17,987 nt of DNA from an uncultured bacterium (GCA_903837445.1 CAILUR010000033.1:1-17987); one strand, 5' to 3'. Positions 7,310-15,045 are shown, counted from the stretch's first letter. Numbers and translations: made by a program. Notes: a model not told the origin generated them from the letters alone.

Positions 7310-7646
7310 TGGTGGAGGCGGTGGGAATTGAACCCACGTCCAAACCTGTTACAGTGAAGGCACTACATGCTTATTCCACAATTTGATTTCGGTTTAAGAG
7401 CTCCCGTGGACGAGATATCTTAACCCTACTCCCCTGTATCTTAGCGACTATGACCGGGGTGCACATAGTCGAGCGGCCCGATTTTTGGCCGGTTTAATTC
7501 CCCTCGGGCTGGAGAACTATTCCGGTGCTACCTATTAGGCAGCGAGTGCGTAGTTATTTGCGTTTACTTGTTCCAACTTTTGACGGGGGTTGGGACCCGG
7601 CATGCTCCTTACACTTACACGAGGCCTGTCGAAGCCAGTCGCCCCC
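7310..7646 (-). ncRNA. ssrA: Transfer-messenger RNA (tmRNA)
   Basis: Rescues stalled ribosomes together with SmpB and tags the nascent chain for proteolysis. The one-piece form is 337 bases. The 5' end GGGGGCGACTGGCTTCGAC is the classic tmRNA opening, and the 3' end closes with T-arm GTGGG-TTCAATT-CCCAC, acceptor strand CGCCTCC, A and an encoded CCA. The seven-base acceptor stem includes a G3-U70 wobble, the alanine identity element. A PK1-like element is visible after the 5' domain: CGGG/CCCG with CCAAC/GTTGG. The open frame 7535-7561 gives Ala-Asn-Asn-Tyr-Ala-Leu-Ala-Ala then two stops. smpB lies just upstream on the same strand. No intervening sequence or circular permutation is seen. Confidence 0.97.
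7535..7561 (-). other. tmRNA proteolysis tag reading frame (ANNYALAA)
   Basis: The resume codon is taken as GCA at 7561-7559, preceded by GTAAAC. The frame reads eight codons, A-N-N-Y-A-L-A-A, then UAA UAG. YALAA is the usual degradation signal. An eight-residue tag is at the short end of known tags (E. coli has ANDENYALAA). The resume codon is inferred from the motif, not proven. Confidence 0.8.
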
Positions 7647-7701
7647 TTACCTTCATTTCTGTAATCTATGTTTTGTCTGTTTCAAAGAACTTTCACAGAT
7701 A

Positions 7702-7710
7702 AGTATACCA
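7702..7710 (-). promoter_or_regulatory. Extended -10 promoter of ssrA
   Basis: Minus-strand TGGTATACT, that is a TGN-extended TATACT box, with no good -35 hexamer. Transcription would start near 7695, giving a precursor with about 50 bases to be removed by RNase P at 7646. It lies inside the short gap after smpB, so ssrA can be transcribed independently. Confidence 0.6.
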
Positions 7711-7722
7711 TAAAAAAATCTT

Positions 7723-8184
7723 TTACATTTTTATATCATATCTCGCTTCTTCTCTTTGTATATCCTTTTTCTTTATGTCTGCGCGCCTATCATATTCTTT
7801 TTTTCCTTTTCCTAAAGCTATCTCCACTTTTATTTTTCCTTTTTTAAAATATACCGACAATGGTATCAGGGAAAACCCTTTTTTTGCCATTTTTCCTATC
7901 AGCCGCTCTATCTCTATTTTATGCAACAGCAACTTGCGGTCTCTTAAGGGCTCGTGGTTGTTCAGATTTCCGTGAGAGTAAGGACTTATGTGGGCATTCA
8001 TTAAATATATCTCGCCGTTTACGACTTTTGCAAAAGCGTCTTTTATATTTACGCTACCATTTCTTATGGATTTAACCTCTGTGCCGTGCAAAGCAATCCC
8101 AGCTTCCCACTTTTCCATTATGTGGTAGTCATAAAAAGCTTTTTTATTATTGGCTACTGTTTTTATTTCTTCTTTTTTTTCCAT
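7723..8184 (-). CDS. smpB: SsrA-binding protein SmpB
   Basis: tmRNA-binding protein that delivers Ala-tmRNA to stalled ribosomes. Its 153 residues are normal. The N-terminal NNKKAFYDYHI, GIALHGTEVKSIRNG (29-43) and the AHISPYSHGN block are family signatures, and the basic C-terminal tail (GKGKKEYDRRADIKKKD) is the part that enters the mRNA channel. The ribosome site is weak (GGATTGA). Its partner RNA ssrA lies just downstream with its own promoter, a common arrangement. A nine-codon frame (8186-8215) sits in the leader and ends one base before the smpB ATG. Confidence 0.97.
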   Translation of the reverse strand: MEKKEEIKTVANNKKAFYDYHIMEKWEAGIALHGTEVKSIRNGSVNIKDAFAKVVNGEIYLMNAHISPYSHGNLNNHEPLRDRKLLLHKIEIERLIGKMAKKGFSLIPLSVYFKKGKIKVEIALGKGKKEYDRRADIKKKDIQREEARYDIKM

Positions 8185-8247
8185 TTCAATCCACGCCCGT
8201 TATTTTATTTTCCATTTTTACTCTGTCACTCTCTCGCTTTTATCAGC

Positions 8248-8256
8248 ATTATAGCA
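8248..8256 (-). promoter_or_regulatory. Extended -10 promoter of smpB
   Basis: Minus-strand TGCTATAAT: a consensus TATAAT box with the TGN extension and a poor -35 region (CTATCT at 17 bases). Predicted start near 8241, leaving a leader of about 57 bases. A further TATAAT (8312-8317) lies upstream without a convincing -35, and could be a second start. Confidence 0.6.
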
Positions 8257-8338
8257 TATATTTTTTGCAAAGATAGGTTTCCAGATTTTAAGGAGATTTT
8301 CATTATAGGTATTTAATCCGTGCGAGTCCTACCACAGC

Positions 8339-9220
8339 TTATTTTTTAGAATGTGGATGGGCTTTTTCATAATCCCTTTTAAGCTTATTTATAGAAAGGT
8401 GCGTGTATATTTGAGTGGTGGACAAGTTCGCATGCCCCAGTAATTCCTGTACACTGCGCAAGTCAGCCCCGCGGTCAAGCAAATGTGTGGCAAAAGAATG
8501 TCTTAAAGTATGCGGTGTGACTCTGATAAGAATCCCCGCTTTTAAGGCGTATTTTTTTATAATAAGTTCCACTCCGCGGGCAGTAAGCCGCGTGTTGTTT
8601 TTATTTATAAACAAAGGGCCATTGTTGCCTGTCAGGGCTTTAAGTTTTTTCATATACTCTTTGAGCAGGCGCATAGCAATCCCCCCCACAGGAGATATCC
8701 TTTCTTTTGAACCTTTGCCCAATACTTTTACTTCCTCATTTACAAAATCTACATCTCCCGGATTTAAACTTACCAGCTCCTGCACTCTTATCCCAGAAGA
8801 ATATAAAAGTTCCAAAAAGACTCTATCTCGCAGCCCTAAAAACTTAGTGGTCTCCACTCCCTCTAAAAGTGCCGTGACCTGTGTCTCACTGAGTACACTT
8901 GGAAGTTTTTTTTCTTTTTTAGGGTTGAGAATATATGAAAAGGGATTTTTTTTAAGCCGTTTCGTTCTTACCAAGTATCTATAAAAATTTCTTACCGCTG
9001 CTATTTTTCTTATTATGGAATTTCTTGCGTATTTTTTTGAGTTCAACTTTTCAATATATAAGCGGATTTCATTTTCTGCTGCCGTGTCTATAGCATACTC
9101 AATAAACTCCAGATACTGCCTTATATCGTCATAATAAGCTCTCACAGTTTTTTTTGAATAGTTCTTTTCGTGCGCGAGATATTTTGCGTACGCCAGCAGT
9201 TCTTTGTTTTGAGGAGGCAT
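8339..9220 (-). CDS. xerC: Tyrosine recombinase XerC/XerD family
   Basis: Site-specific tyrosine recombinase of 293 residues that would resolve chromosome dimers at dif. It has the N-terminal SAM-like core-binding domain (about 1-90) and the catalytic domain with a complete active site: Arg145 (SSGIRVQEL), Lys169 (GKGSKER), His237 and Arg240 (HTLRHSFATHL), His263 (LLGHANLSTTQIYTH) and the nucleophile Tyr272. C versus D cannot be settled from sequence; the name follows its place directly after topA, as with xerC in Firmicutes. The start codon follows the topA stop with no gap, and the ribosome site is weak, which indicates coupling to topA. Nothing suggests a mobile-element integrase. Confidence 0.92.
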   Translation of the reverse strand: MPPQNKELLAYAKYLAHEKNYSKKTVRAYYDDIRQYLEFIEYAIDTAAENEIRLYIEKLNSKKYARNSIIRKIAAVRNFYRYLVRTKRLKKNPFSYILNPKKEKKLPSVLSETQVTALLEGVETTKFLGLRDRVFLELLYSSGIRVQELVSLNPGDVDFVNEEVKVLGKGSKERISPVGGIAMRLLKEYMKKLKALTGNNGPLFINKNNTRLTARGVELIIKKYALKAGILIRVTPHTLRHSFATHLLDRGADLRSVQELLGHANLSTTQIYTHLSINKLKRDYEKAHPHSKK

Positions 9221-11626
9221 TTATTTCATATCTTTTTCTTCTTTGTAATCGCACTTTTTGCAGTAGATGACTGTCTTGTCTTTTTTCCACTTTTCCAAAA
9301 GAAAAGGGGCTTTGCATTGTGGGCATTCAGTCGGTACAGGCTTGTCCCAAATCATAAACTTGCATTTAGGATAGGTACTACAGCCGTAAAACTTCCTGTA
9401 TTTTCTAAAAGTTCTTTCTATCAGGTCGCCTTCTCCACAGTCAGGACATTTGACGCCCATAGAAATAACTATCTGTCTGGTATATTTGCACTCTGGATAT
9501 TTTGAACAAGCGATAAACTTTCCAAAAGGCCCGTGTTTTATCATAAGGGGTGCGCCACATTGCGGGCAGTTTTCTTCTATTTTATCTTCTGGTTTTTCTC
9601 CGCCTATGGGTTTGGCATTTTTACAGGTAGGATAATTGGCACAGGCCATAAACTTACCGTGCCTACCCCATTTTATTATCATTTTCCCGCCGCACTGTTC
9701 GCATACTAAACCTGTCTCCCCTTCTATATCTTTTTTCAGTTCACTCATATGCGGTTCTGCTTTTTTTATCAGCTGGTCAAAATTAGTATAAAACTCCCTG
9801 AGTAAGTCAGTCCAGACCACTGTCCCTTCTTCCACCATATCCAAAGAATCTTCCATTTTTGCGGTAAACTCTTCATTTATTATCTCTGAAAAATGTTTTC
9901 CCAACACATCCCAAACAAGAATCCCCAATTCAGTTGGGGCAAATTTACCCCTGTCGCGCATTACATATTTTCTTATGACAAGCGTAGAAATAATAGGCGC
10001 ATAAGTAGAAGGTCTGCCTATATCTTTTTCTTCAAGGGCTTTCACAAGAGTCGCATCCGAGTAAGCCGCTGGGGGCTGTGTAAAATGTTGTCCTGGCACA
10101 AGTTCTATCAAACGCAGTTCTTCGTTTAGGTTTAAAAGAGGCAGTTGATTTTCCTGTTGGGCTTCCTCTTTATCATTTTCTTCGGCATTAGCCTCTTCTG
10201 TTTCGGTTTCTTTTATAGTGTCATATACTTTTAAAAATCCATCAAATTTTTTAACTGAGCCGTTTGCCTGAAACAGATATGCCCCTGCCTGAATTCTCAC
10301 TCTGGTATCATCAAAAACAGCAGGCGTCATTTGAGAGGCCACAAACCTCTGCCAAATAATAGTGTAAAGTTTAAACTGGTCCGTATTTAGCGAAGTTTTA
10401 ATAAGTTCTGGCGCACGATTGACCGCTGTCGGTCTTATCGCCTCATGCGCATCTTGCGCTGATTTTTTACTTTTATAAAAGTTTGGGACAGCTGGTCTGA
10501 AATCTTTTCCATACACCGTTTCTATAAAACTCAAAGCTTCTTTCTGCGCATCTTCAGTGACTCGCAGTGAGTCCGTTCTCATATACGAAATCAAACCTAT
10601 ATGCCCTTCCCCGTGTATGTTAATACCTTCATATAATTGCTGGGCTATCATCATAGTCTTTTGGCCAGTAAATCTATATTTTTTAGCGGCTTCCTGTTGC
10701 ATTGTACTTGTGATAAAAGGAGGGAGGGCTTTACGCTGTCTTTCTTTTTTTACAATATCAGACACGATATATTTAGCATTGGCAAGTTCAGCGGTTATTT
10801 TTTCAGTATCTTCCTTTACCACGAGGTCCACTTTGACGCCATCTTTTTCTACTAATTTTGCGGTGAATTTTATTTTTTCACCATTTTCTAAAATAACTTC
10901 CAGTGACCAATATTCCACAGGTTTGAAAGCATCAATTTCTTTTTGTCTTTCCACCACAAGTTTTAGGGCAACCGACTGCACACGGCCGGCCGACAACCCT
11001 TTTTTTATGGCTTTCCAAAGCATAGGACTTATTTTATACCCCACAAGCCTATCCAATATTCTTCTGGACTGCTGGGAGTTTACAAGATTCATATTTATTT
11101 CGCGCGGTTCCGCTATCGCTTTGAGCACGGCATTTTTTGTGATTTCATTAAACATTACTCTTTGGACATGGGCGCCAGATTTTTTTATTTCTTCCGCCAC
11201 ATGCCAGCATATGGCTTCCCCTTCGCGATCAGGGTCAGTCCCGATATATACTTCTTCGGCATCTTTACATTCTCGTTTAATTTCATTGAGCAATTTTATC
11301 TTGTCTCTCATTATTATATAGTGCGGTTCAAAATTATTATCTACATCCACGCCCAGTTTTGATTTTGGTAAATCTTTCACATGCCCTTTTGTGGCAAGTA
11401 CTCTGAATTTAGCGCCCAAAAACTTTTTTATGGTATGTACTTTCGTGGGAGATTCTACAATAAGAATATTGCCACCACTTCGTTTGCTTTTTTTCTTTTC
11501 AGCGGCAGTTTTCTTTTTTTTAGTGCCTGGTTTAGCTTTTGTTTTTATTTTTGTTTTTACTTCTGGAAGGGACACAGGGGTGTCCTCAGTCTTTGGTTGC
11601 GTATCTATTTTTTCTTTCTTTGCCAC
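9221..11626 (-). CDS. topA: DNA topoisomerase I (GTG start, four C-terminal zinc fingers)
   Basis: Type IA topoisomerase that relaxes negative supercoils. The 801-residue protein begins with a Lys-rich, low-complexity extension of about 50 residues, then a TOPRIM domain with Glu58 (LIVESP) and the DPDREGE triad (Asp131, Asp133, Glu135). The active Tyr348 lies in GLISYMRTDS. After the four core domains come four Cys4 zinc-ribbon repeats: three of the CxxC...C-x-x-YPxCK type and a last shorter CPQC...CKKC. Acidic insertions (ETETEEANAEENDKEE) occur before the third core segment. The start is GTG, chosen because AAGGAG lies six bases upstream. It is second in a dprA-topA-xer operon, 39 bases after dprA. 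Confidence 0.97.
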   Translation of the reverse strand: MAKKEKIDTQPKTEDTPVSLPEVKTKIKTKAKPGTKKKKTAAEKKKSKRSGGNILIVESPTKVHTIKKFLGAKFRVLATKGHVKDLPKSKLGVDVDNNFEPHYIIMRDKIKLLNEIKRECKDAEEVYIGTDPDREGEAICWHVAEEIKKSGAHVQRVMFNEITKNAVLKAIAEPREINMNLVNSQQSRRILDRLVGYKISPMLWKAIKKGLSAGRVQSVALKLVVERQKEIDAFKPVEYWSLEVILENGEKIKFTAKLVEKDGVKVDLVVKEDTEKITAELANAKYIVSDIVKKERQRKALPPFITSTMQQEAAKKYRFTGQKTMMIAQQLYEGINIHGEGHIGLISYMRTDSLRVTEDAQKEALSFIETVYGKDFRPAVPNFYKSKKSAQDAHEAIRPTAVNRAPELIKTSLNTDQFKLYTIIWQRFVASQMTPAVFDDTRVRIQAGAYLFQANGSVKKFDGFLKVYDTIKETETEEANAEENDKEEAQQENQLPLLNLNEELRLIELVPGQHFTQPPAAYSDATLVKALEEKDIGRPSTYAPIISTLVIRKYVMRDRGKFAPTELGILVWDVLGKHFSEIINEEFTAKMEDSLDMVEEGTVVWTDLLREFYTNFDQLIKKAEPHMSELKKDIEGETGLVCEQCGGKMIIKWGRHGKFMACANYPTCKNAKPIGGEKPEDKIEENCPQCGAPLMIKHGPFGKFIACSKYPECKYTRQIVISMGVKCPDCGEGDLIERTFRKYRKFYGCSTYPKCKFMIWDKPVPTECPQCKAPFLLEKWKKDKTVIYCKKCDYKEEKDMK

Positions 11627-11665
11627 AGAATGCTCCTTTACTGAAGTCTTTTTATTATGTCACTA

Positions 11666-12775
11666 TTAGTTTTTCACAAAACACATACCCGAGACCTGCT
11701 TAACTGCGCCCTTGAGTTCAAGCATAGTCAACACAGCGCTCAATTTAATAACACTAATATTACTTTCAAAAGCAAGATTGTCAATATGTTTTTTTTCAGC
11801 AGTCAATAATCCATAGATTTTTTCTTCTTCTGGATTAAGGTTAAAGATCTTCAAAACCCCTTGAGTTTCAATTTTTTTATCGGATTTTATGAAAATTTCA
11901 AATTCTTCGGTAATATCCGCGGCTTTGGAGACCGCTTTAGCCCCTTGAGAAATAAGCCAGTTGGTCCCTTCTGATTTTTCCGAAAAAATATTTCCAGGAA
12001 TAGCAAACACCTGTCTGCCCTGTTCCAAAGCACAGTCCGAAGTAATAAGCGCACCACTTTTTCGCCCCGCTTCCACCACCAACACCCCATCTGACAAACC
12101 GCTGATTATCCTGTTGCGACGCGGAAAGGTCTGTTTACTGCCTAAGGCCTCAAGCGGAAATTCGGAGACAAGAAGCCCTGCTTTTATTATTTCTTTCGCC
12201 GCATAGTGATTTTCAAAAGGATAGACCTGATTCAAACCAAACCCCATCACCGCCACTGTAAACATTCCAAGTCTCACACTTTCAATATGCGCTATAGTAT
12301 CAATTCCCCGCGCCATACCACTGACTATGGTAAACTTTATTCCTGACTCTTTCATTTCTTTGAGAATTTTTTTCAGCGCCCTCTCACCATAATCCGTTGC
12401 CTGTCTGGTCCCCACAATGCCTATGCTCAAAGAATTTTCAGGAATTTTATCAAAAGCACCATAACAATAAAGCACTGGCGGTGGGTCATATATTTTTTTA
12501 AGTAGGGGCGGATAAGCATCATCCAAAATAGTGAGGATTTTTATTTTTTTCTTTTCGGCTTGAAGCAGTTCTTTTTCTACAGAATAATATTTTGAAAAAT
12601 TCGTTATATATCCCGCTATGGTCTTGTCTATCCCTTCCACTTCACAAAGTGCCTCGTACGGTGCTGAAAATACTGCCCCAGCAGATTTAAAATTTCCTAT
12701 CAACCGATTGACCTTAACGCTGCCCACCCCAGGCACCATATTAAGCGCTATTACTGCAGTTCTCTCATCAGTCAT
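11666..12775 (-). CDS. dprA: DNA processing protein DprA
   Basis: Single-strand DNA-binding protein that loads RecA during natural transformation (alias Smf). The 369 residues comprise an N-terminal helix-hairpin-helix/SAM-like part (about 1-60, with NMVPGVGSVKVNRL), the Rossmann-like DprA core (IGIVGTRQATDYG, SGMARGID, FPRRNRIISGLSDGVLVVEA, SGALITSDCALEQGRQVFAI) and a C-terminal winged-helix domain (last 60 or so residues). All core signatures are intact. Other competence genes are not in the window, so natural competence cannot be claimed. A GGGGGT ribosome site supports the start. It leads the dprA-topA-xer operon from the promoter at 12840-12868. Confidence 0.96.
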   Translation of the reverse strand: MTDERTAVIALNMVPGVGSVKVNRLIGNFKSAGAVFSAPYEALCEVEGIDKTIAGYITNFSKYYSVEKELLQAEKKKIKILTILDDAYPPLLKKIYDPPPVLYCYGAFDKIPENSLSIGIVGTRQATDYGERALKKILKEMKESGIKFTIVSGMARGIDTIAHIESVRLGMFTVAVMGFGLNQVYPFENHYAAKEIIKAGLLVSEFPLEALGSKQTFPRRNRIISGLSDGVLVVEAGRKSGALITSDCALEQGRQVFAIPGNIFSEKSEGTNWLISQGAKAVSKAADITEEFEIFIKSDKKIETQGVLKIFNLNPEEEKIYGLLTAEKKHIDNLAFESNISVIKLSAVLTMLELKGAVKQVSGMCFVKN

Positions 12776-12793
12776 AATACCCCCAAATAAAAT

Positions 12794-12822
12794 AACGAAA
12801 TATAATTTTTTCGTTTTTTTTT
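12794..12822. terminator. AT-rich hairpin with T-run in the dprA leader (possible antisense terminator)
   Basis: Arms AACGAAA (12794-12800) and TTTCGTT (12809-12815) enclose an eight-base loop. On the plus strand the hairpin is followed by seven further T residues, as in an intrinsic terminator, but no plus-strand gene ends here. On the minus strand it would lie in the dprA leader with a poorer T tract. The stem is weak, with two G-C pairs. Confidence 0.3.
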
Positions 12823-12839
12823 GCCCTTATATCGGAGTT

Positions 12840-12868
12840 ATATTATTAGGTATTTTATAATAAGTCAA
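12840..12868 (-). promoter_or_regulatory. Sigma-70-type promoter of dprA-topA-xer
   Basis: Minus-strand TTGACT (12863-12868), 17-base spacer, TAATAT (12840-12845). Predicted start near 12833, about 57 bases before the dprA ATG. The box lies 30 bases past the end of the upstream TPR gene, so the operon has its own promoter. Confidence 0.72.
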
Positions 12869-12897
12869 TAATAAAATCTTTTTTAGTATTTCACTAC

Positions 12898-13914
12898 TTA
12901 ATACAAAGGTTTTCCTGAAGCATCTGTACCTTTATTTGACGGACCTGCGGCACCCACGGTATAGAGCTCTTTGACTTGAATTATCAGATTTTTTATTTCA
13001 TCTGTATTTTTAAGGTCCGCTGCTTTTTCAAAATTCATAAGCGCCCTATTGTAGTTTTCAATATCGGTTTTTCCTGATTTCATAAAATCTATTCCCTGTA
13101 CCATATATTTTTCATAATAGAGGGAGGCATATCCAGTTTTAGCTTTCTGAATTTTATTTTTTATATCCCCTGTCGGAATTTCTTTTTCTGCGAGCAGGTA
13201 CTGAGTTTCGGCTAATTTATAGTTTTCAGCATCTTTTTCCCCTTTTGCAAAAAAGTTATCCCCTTTTTTTATATATTCATAATAATTTCCTTTATGTAAT
13301 TCTGCCACTTTAGCATTATATATGTTCACATATGTGTTGTATTCCTTTATTAAACTATTAGCTTTTTGCATATTTTCAGCACTTATGCCGTCTGTGCCTC
13401 CCCCCAACATTCTTATCACTCCATCAAAAACCATAAGTGCGCCACCAAGGGTCAAACCCAGCCCAGTGCTAAGTTTTGTCTCATCCGTTGATTCAGGCAC
13501 TGCCATAATCACAGCGCCGCCCGCCAACAACAAGCCACCTATGCTCGTATAGATAACAGGCGCTGCGCCAGTGCTTTTTACTGCCACCAAAGCCTCTATT
13601 TCAACAGGCATAACAGATAAAGCAGGCATCACTTCTTTATAATTTGAATTCTTAGGGGTGTTTTTATTTTTATTAGAAGCCGCTTCGTAGCTAAAAGCTT
13701 TTTTCAAATATGGACTTGAGAGTTGAGGGTTATTGCCAGTGGCTAAGACCGAAGAGACTCGGGCATCATAGGTGTTATTTTCCGCATCAGAAAGCAGAGA
13801 GGTTTCAGAAACTGCTTGGTTCTGTTCCATATTTTCTTTTGCAGAAACAGCTGTAACAAAACCTATTAAAAAAAACGCTAAAAAAAATAAATAAAAACCT
13901 GATTTTTTTATCAC
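12898..13914 (-). CDS. Exported protein with two hydrophobic segments and C-terminal TPR-like repeats, unknown function
   Basis: A 338-residue protein I cannot name. Residues 1-25 form a Sec signal peptide ending TAVSA. A Ser/Asn-rich low-complexity region (about 26-95) follows, then two glycine-rich hydrophobic segments (about 118-139 and 148-168). The C-terminal half holds two related helical repeats 56 residues apart: Y-x-K-x-GD-x-F-x(3)-G-x(2)-D-x-ENY-x(2)-A at about 211-245 and a matching copy at about 267-301. They resemble TPR units. The start is GTG, three bases after the stop of the preceding small TPR gene, with no clear ribosome site, so coupled translation is likely. A role in the envelope, as a scaffold, is inference only. 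Confidence 0.7.
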   Translation of the reverse strand: MIKKSGFYLFFLAFFLIGFVTAVSAKENMEQNQAVSETSLLSDAENNTYDARVSSVLATGNNPQLSSPYLKKAFSYEAASNKNKNTPKNSNYKEVMPALSVMPVEIEALVAVKSTGAAPVIYTSIGGLLLAGGAVIMAVPESTDETKLSTGLGLTLGGALMVFDGVIRMLGGGTDGISAENMQKANSLIKEYNTYVNIYNAKVAELHKGNYYEYIKKGDNFFAKGEKDAENYKLAETQYLLAEKEIPTGDIKNKIQKAKTGYASLYYEKYMVQGIDFMKSGKTDIENYNRALMNFEKAADLKNTDEIKNLIIQVKELYTVGAAGPSNKGTDASGKPLY

Positions 13915-13917
13915 TTT

Positions 13918-14316
13918 TTATTTTTCTTTTAAAAATTGAAGGGCATTTAATTTTTCTTTCACTTTTTGTAAACGCGCACTTTCAGGATAATCCACTAAAA
14001 ACTGCTTATATATGTCTCTTGCCTGAGTGGTCTTCATTTCTTTTTCATAGTTATCAGCAATATAATAATCATAGTTATCCATATTTTTTGAATATTGATA
14101 TTTTTCCTTTATTTTTAAAAGCAATTCCAGACTTTTTTCATATTTACCCACCACATTCAAATAAATTGCGTTGTAATAAGAATATTTTTCAAGCTCAGCA
14201 CCTGAATATTTTTTATCTATATACTTTTGAATTGACACGCTGTTAGCTTCCGCGCCTACCACGCCTGTCAGAAATACAAAAGTCACCAAAACCAACAATG
14301 CCACAAGTCCTTTCAT
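13918..14316 (-). CDS. Small exported TPR protein
   Basis: A 132-residue predicted periplasmic protein. The start at 14316 is chosen for its AGAGGTGG ribosome site six bases upstream; the frame stays open to a TTG at 14334, which has no such support. A hydrophobic signal peptide (1-23, cleavage probably around GAEA) precedes two TPR-like units: YNAIYLNVVGKYEKSLELLLKI (about 48-69) and YYIADNYEKEMKTTQARDIYKQFLVDYPES (about 84-113), the latter of the type seen in BamD/CpoB-like proteins. It is probably a protein-protein interaction module in the cell envelope. The next gene follows after three bases, so the two products may act together. Confidence 0.75.
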   Translation of the reverse strand: MKGLVALLVLVTFVFLTGVVGAEANSVSIQKYIDKKYSGAELEKYSYYNAIYLNVVGKYEKSLELLLKIKEKYQYSKNMDNYDYYIADNYEKEMKTTQARDIYKQFLVDYPESARLQKVKEKLNALQFLKEK

Positions 14317-14376
14317 TAAATACCACCTCTGCAATAATTTATTATAAAACTAATAAATGCATACTTTTACCATATA

Positions 14377-14405
14377 AATCTATCATTTTATATTTTTTTT
14401 GTCAA
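14377..14405 (-). promoter_or_regulatory. Promoter of the two-gene TPR operon
   Basis: Minus-strand TTGACA (14400-14405, perfect -35), 17-base spacer, TAGATT (14377-14382). The predicted start near 14370 leaves a leader of about 54 bases before the ATG at 14316. Confidence 0.6.
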
Positions 14406-14456
14406 TGTTTTGGGTTTATCACAAGAAGAGAAGGCAGGTTTCTTTGTTCTATATCT

Positions 14457-14762
14457 TTATGGTTTCTTCCTTAGTTTTTCCGGTTTACAGCAAGATATAT
14501 TAATAATTTTACCATTGAGCACTGCATCACTCAGTTTTTTCCTGGCGCTTTTTACTACTCTGGCAAAGGTCTGTCTAGATATATGCATAAGGGTTGCCGC
14601 TTCTGCCTGATATTTCCCCTGAAAATCAGCTAACCTTATGGCTTCCACTTCATCTGGCCGGAGGTCTATTTTTAAATAACATCTTTTGTTTAGCCCTTCA
14701 GGTTTCAGCGCATACTTTTTCACTTTGCCATTTATACATCTTTTTTTGCAAGGTCTTGCCAT
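14457..14762 (-). CDS. DUF134 family (UPF0251) DNA-binding protein
   Basis: A 101-residue protein of the DUF134 family: it opens MARPCKKRCINGK, has the central DLRPDEVEAIRLADFQGKYQ (33-52), and a helix-turn-helix reaching about residue 80 (AATLMHISRQTFARVVKSAR) like sigma region 4. Family members are predicted regulators, often found near ferredoxins and iron-molybdenum cofactor-type proteins. Cysteines at 5, 9, 28, 91 and 92 could bind a metal or cluster (inference). The ATG at 14762 has a GAGGAG site; the frame runs further upstream into the ferredoxin end, but that extension has no family similarity. It is last in the DUF2892-ferredoxin-DUF134 set. Confidence 0.9.
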   Translation of the reverse strand: MARPCKKRCINGKVKKYALKPEGLNKRCYLKIDLRPDEVEAIRLADFQGKYQAEAATLMHISRQTFARVVKSARKKLSDAVLNGKIINISCCKPEKLRKKP

Positions 14763-14820
14763 ATCTGTCTCCTCTTTTAATACGGTTTCATTTGAATATA
14801 CATTTTTATTTCTGTTATTT

Positions 14821-15045
14821 TCAGAATTTAAACAACTTTGCAAAACTTGGTATATTTTTTTTAATTTTTATGGCGCCTGTGGGACAAATCCTCATACACC
14901 CACCCAACCTATCACAAGCACTGTCATTGCTCACTTTTACTATTTTTTCTTTTTGGTCTACATACAAAATTTGGGCAGGACACATTTTCGCGCAAGCCCC
15001 ACAACCAGTGCATAGGCTTGCATCTATTTCTACATTATTTTCCAT
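14821..15045 (-). CDS. Small ferredoxin-like protein with one cluster cysteine replaced
   Basis: A 74-residue bacterial-type ferredoxin. The first motif is complete: CTGCGACAKMCP with Cys12, Cys15, Cys18 and Cys22. The second reads CDRLGGCMRICPTGAI, with Cys44, Cys50 and Cys54, but the residue at 47, where the second cysteine of a CxxCxxCxxxC motif would stand, is Leu. In the standard 2[4Fe-4S] arrangement the first cluster (12, 15, 18, 54) is intact, and the second (44, 47, 50, 22) lacks one ligand, so it may be a [3Fe-4S] cluster or absent. The basic tail (KIKKNIPSFAKLFKF) is unusual. It has an AAGGGAA ribosome site and lies between the DUF2892 and DUF134 genes. Confidence 0.9.
   Translation of the reverse strand: MENNVEIDASLCTGCGACAKMCPAQILYVDQKEKIVKVSNDSACDRLGGCMRICPTGAIKIKKNIPSFAKLFKF

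Noticed and set aside
8317..8340. tRNA 3'-end or att-site look-alike (GCGAGTCC...ACAGC) beside the xer gene
   Set aside because: No T-stem pairing, no CCA and no upstream tRNA body; the Xer protein has a housekeeping context.
10557..11321. Plus-strand open frame of 254 codons
   Set aside because: Lies wholly opposite topA, has no domain similarity and biased composition as expected of an antisense shadow.
14763..14843. N-terminal extension of the DUF134 protein
   Set aside because: The ATG at 14762 matches the family start and has a strong ribosome site; the extension is unlike the family.
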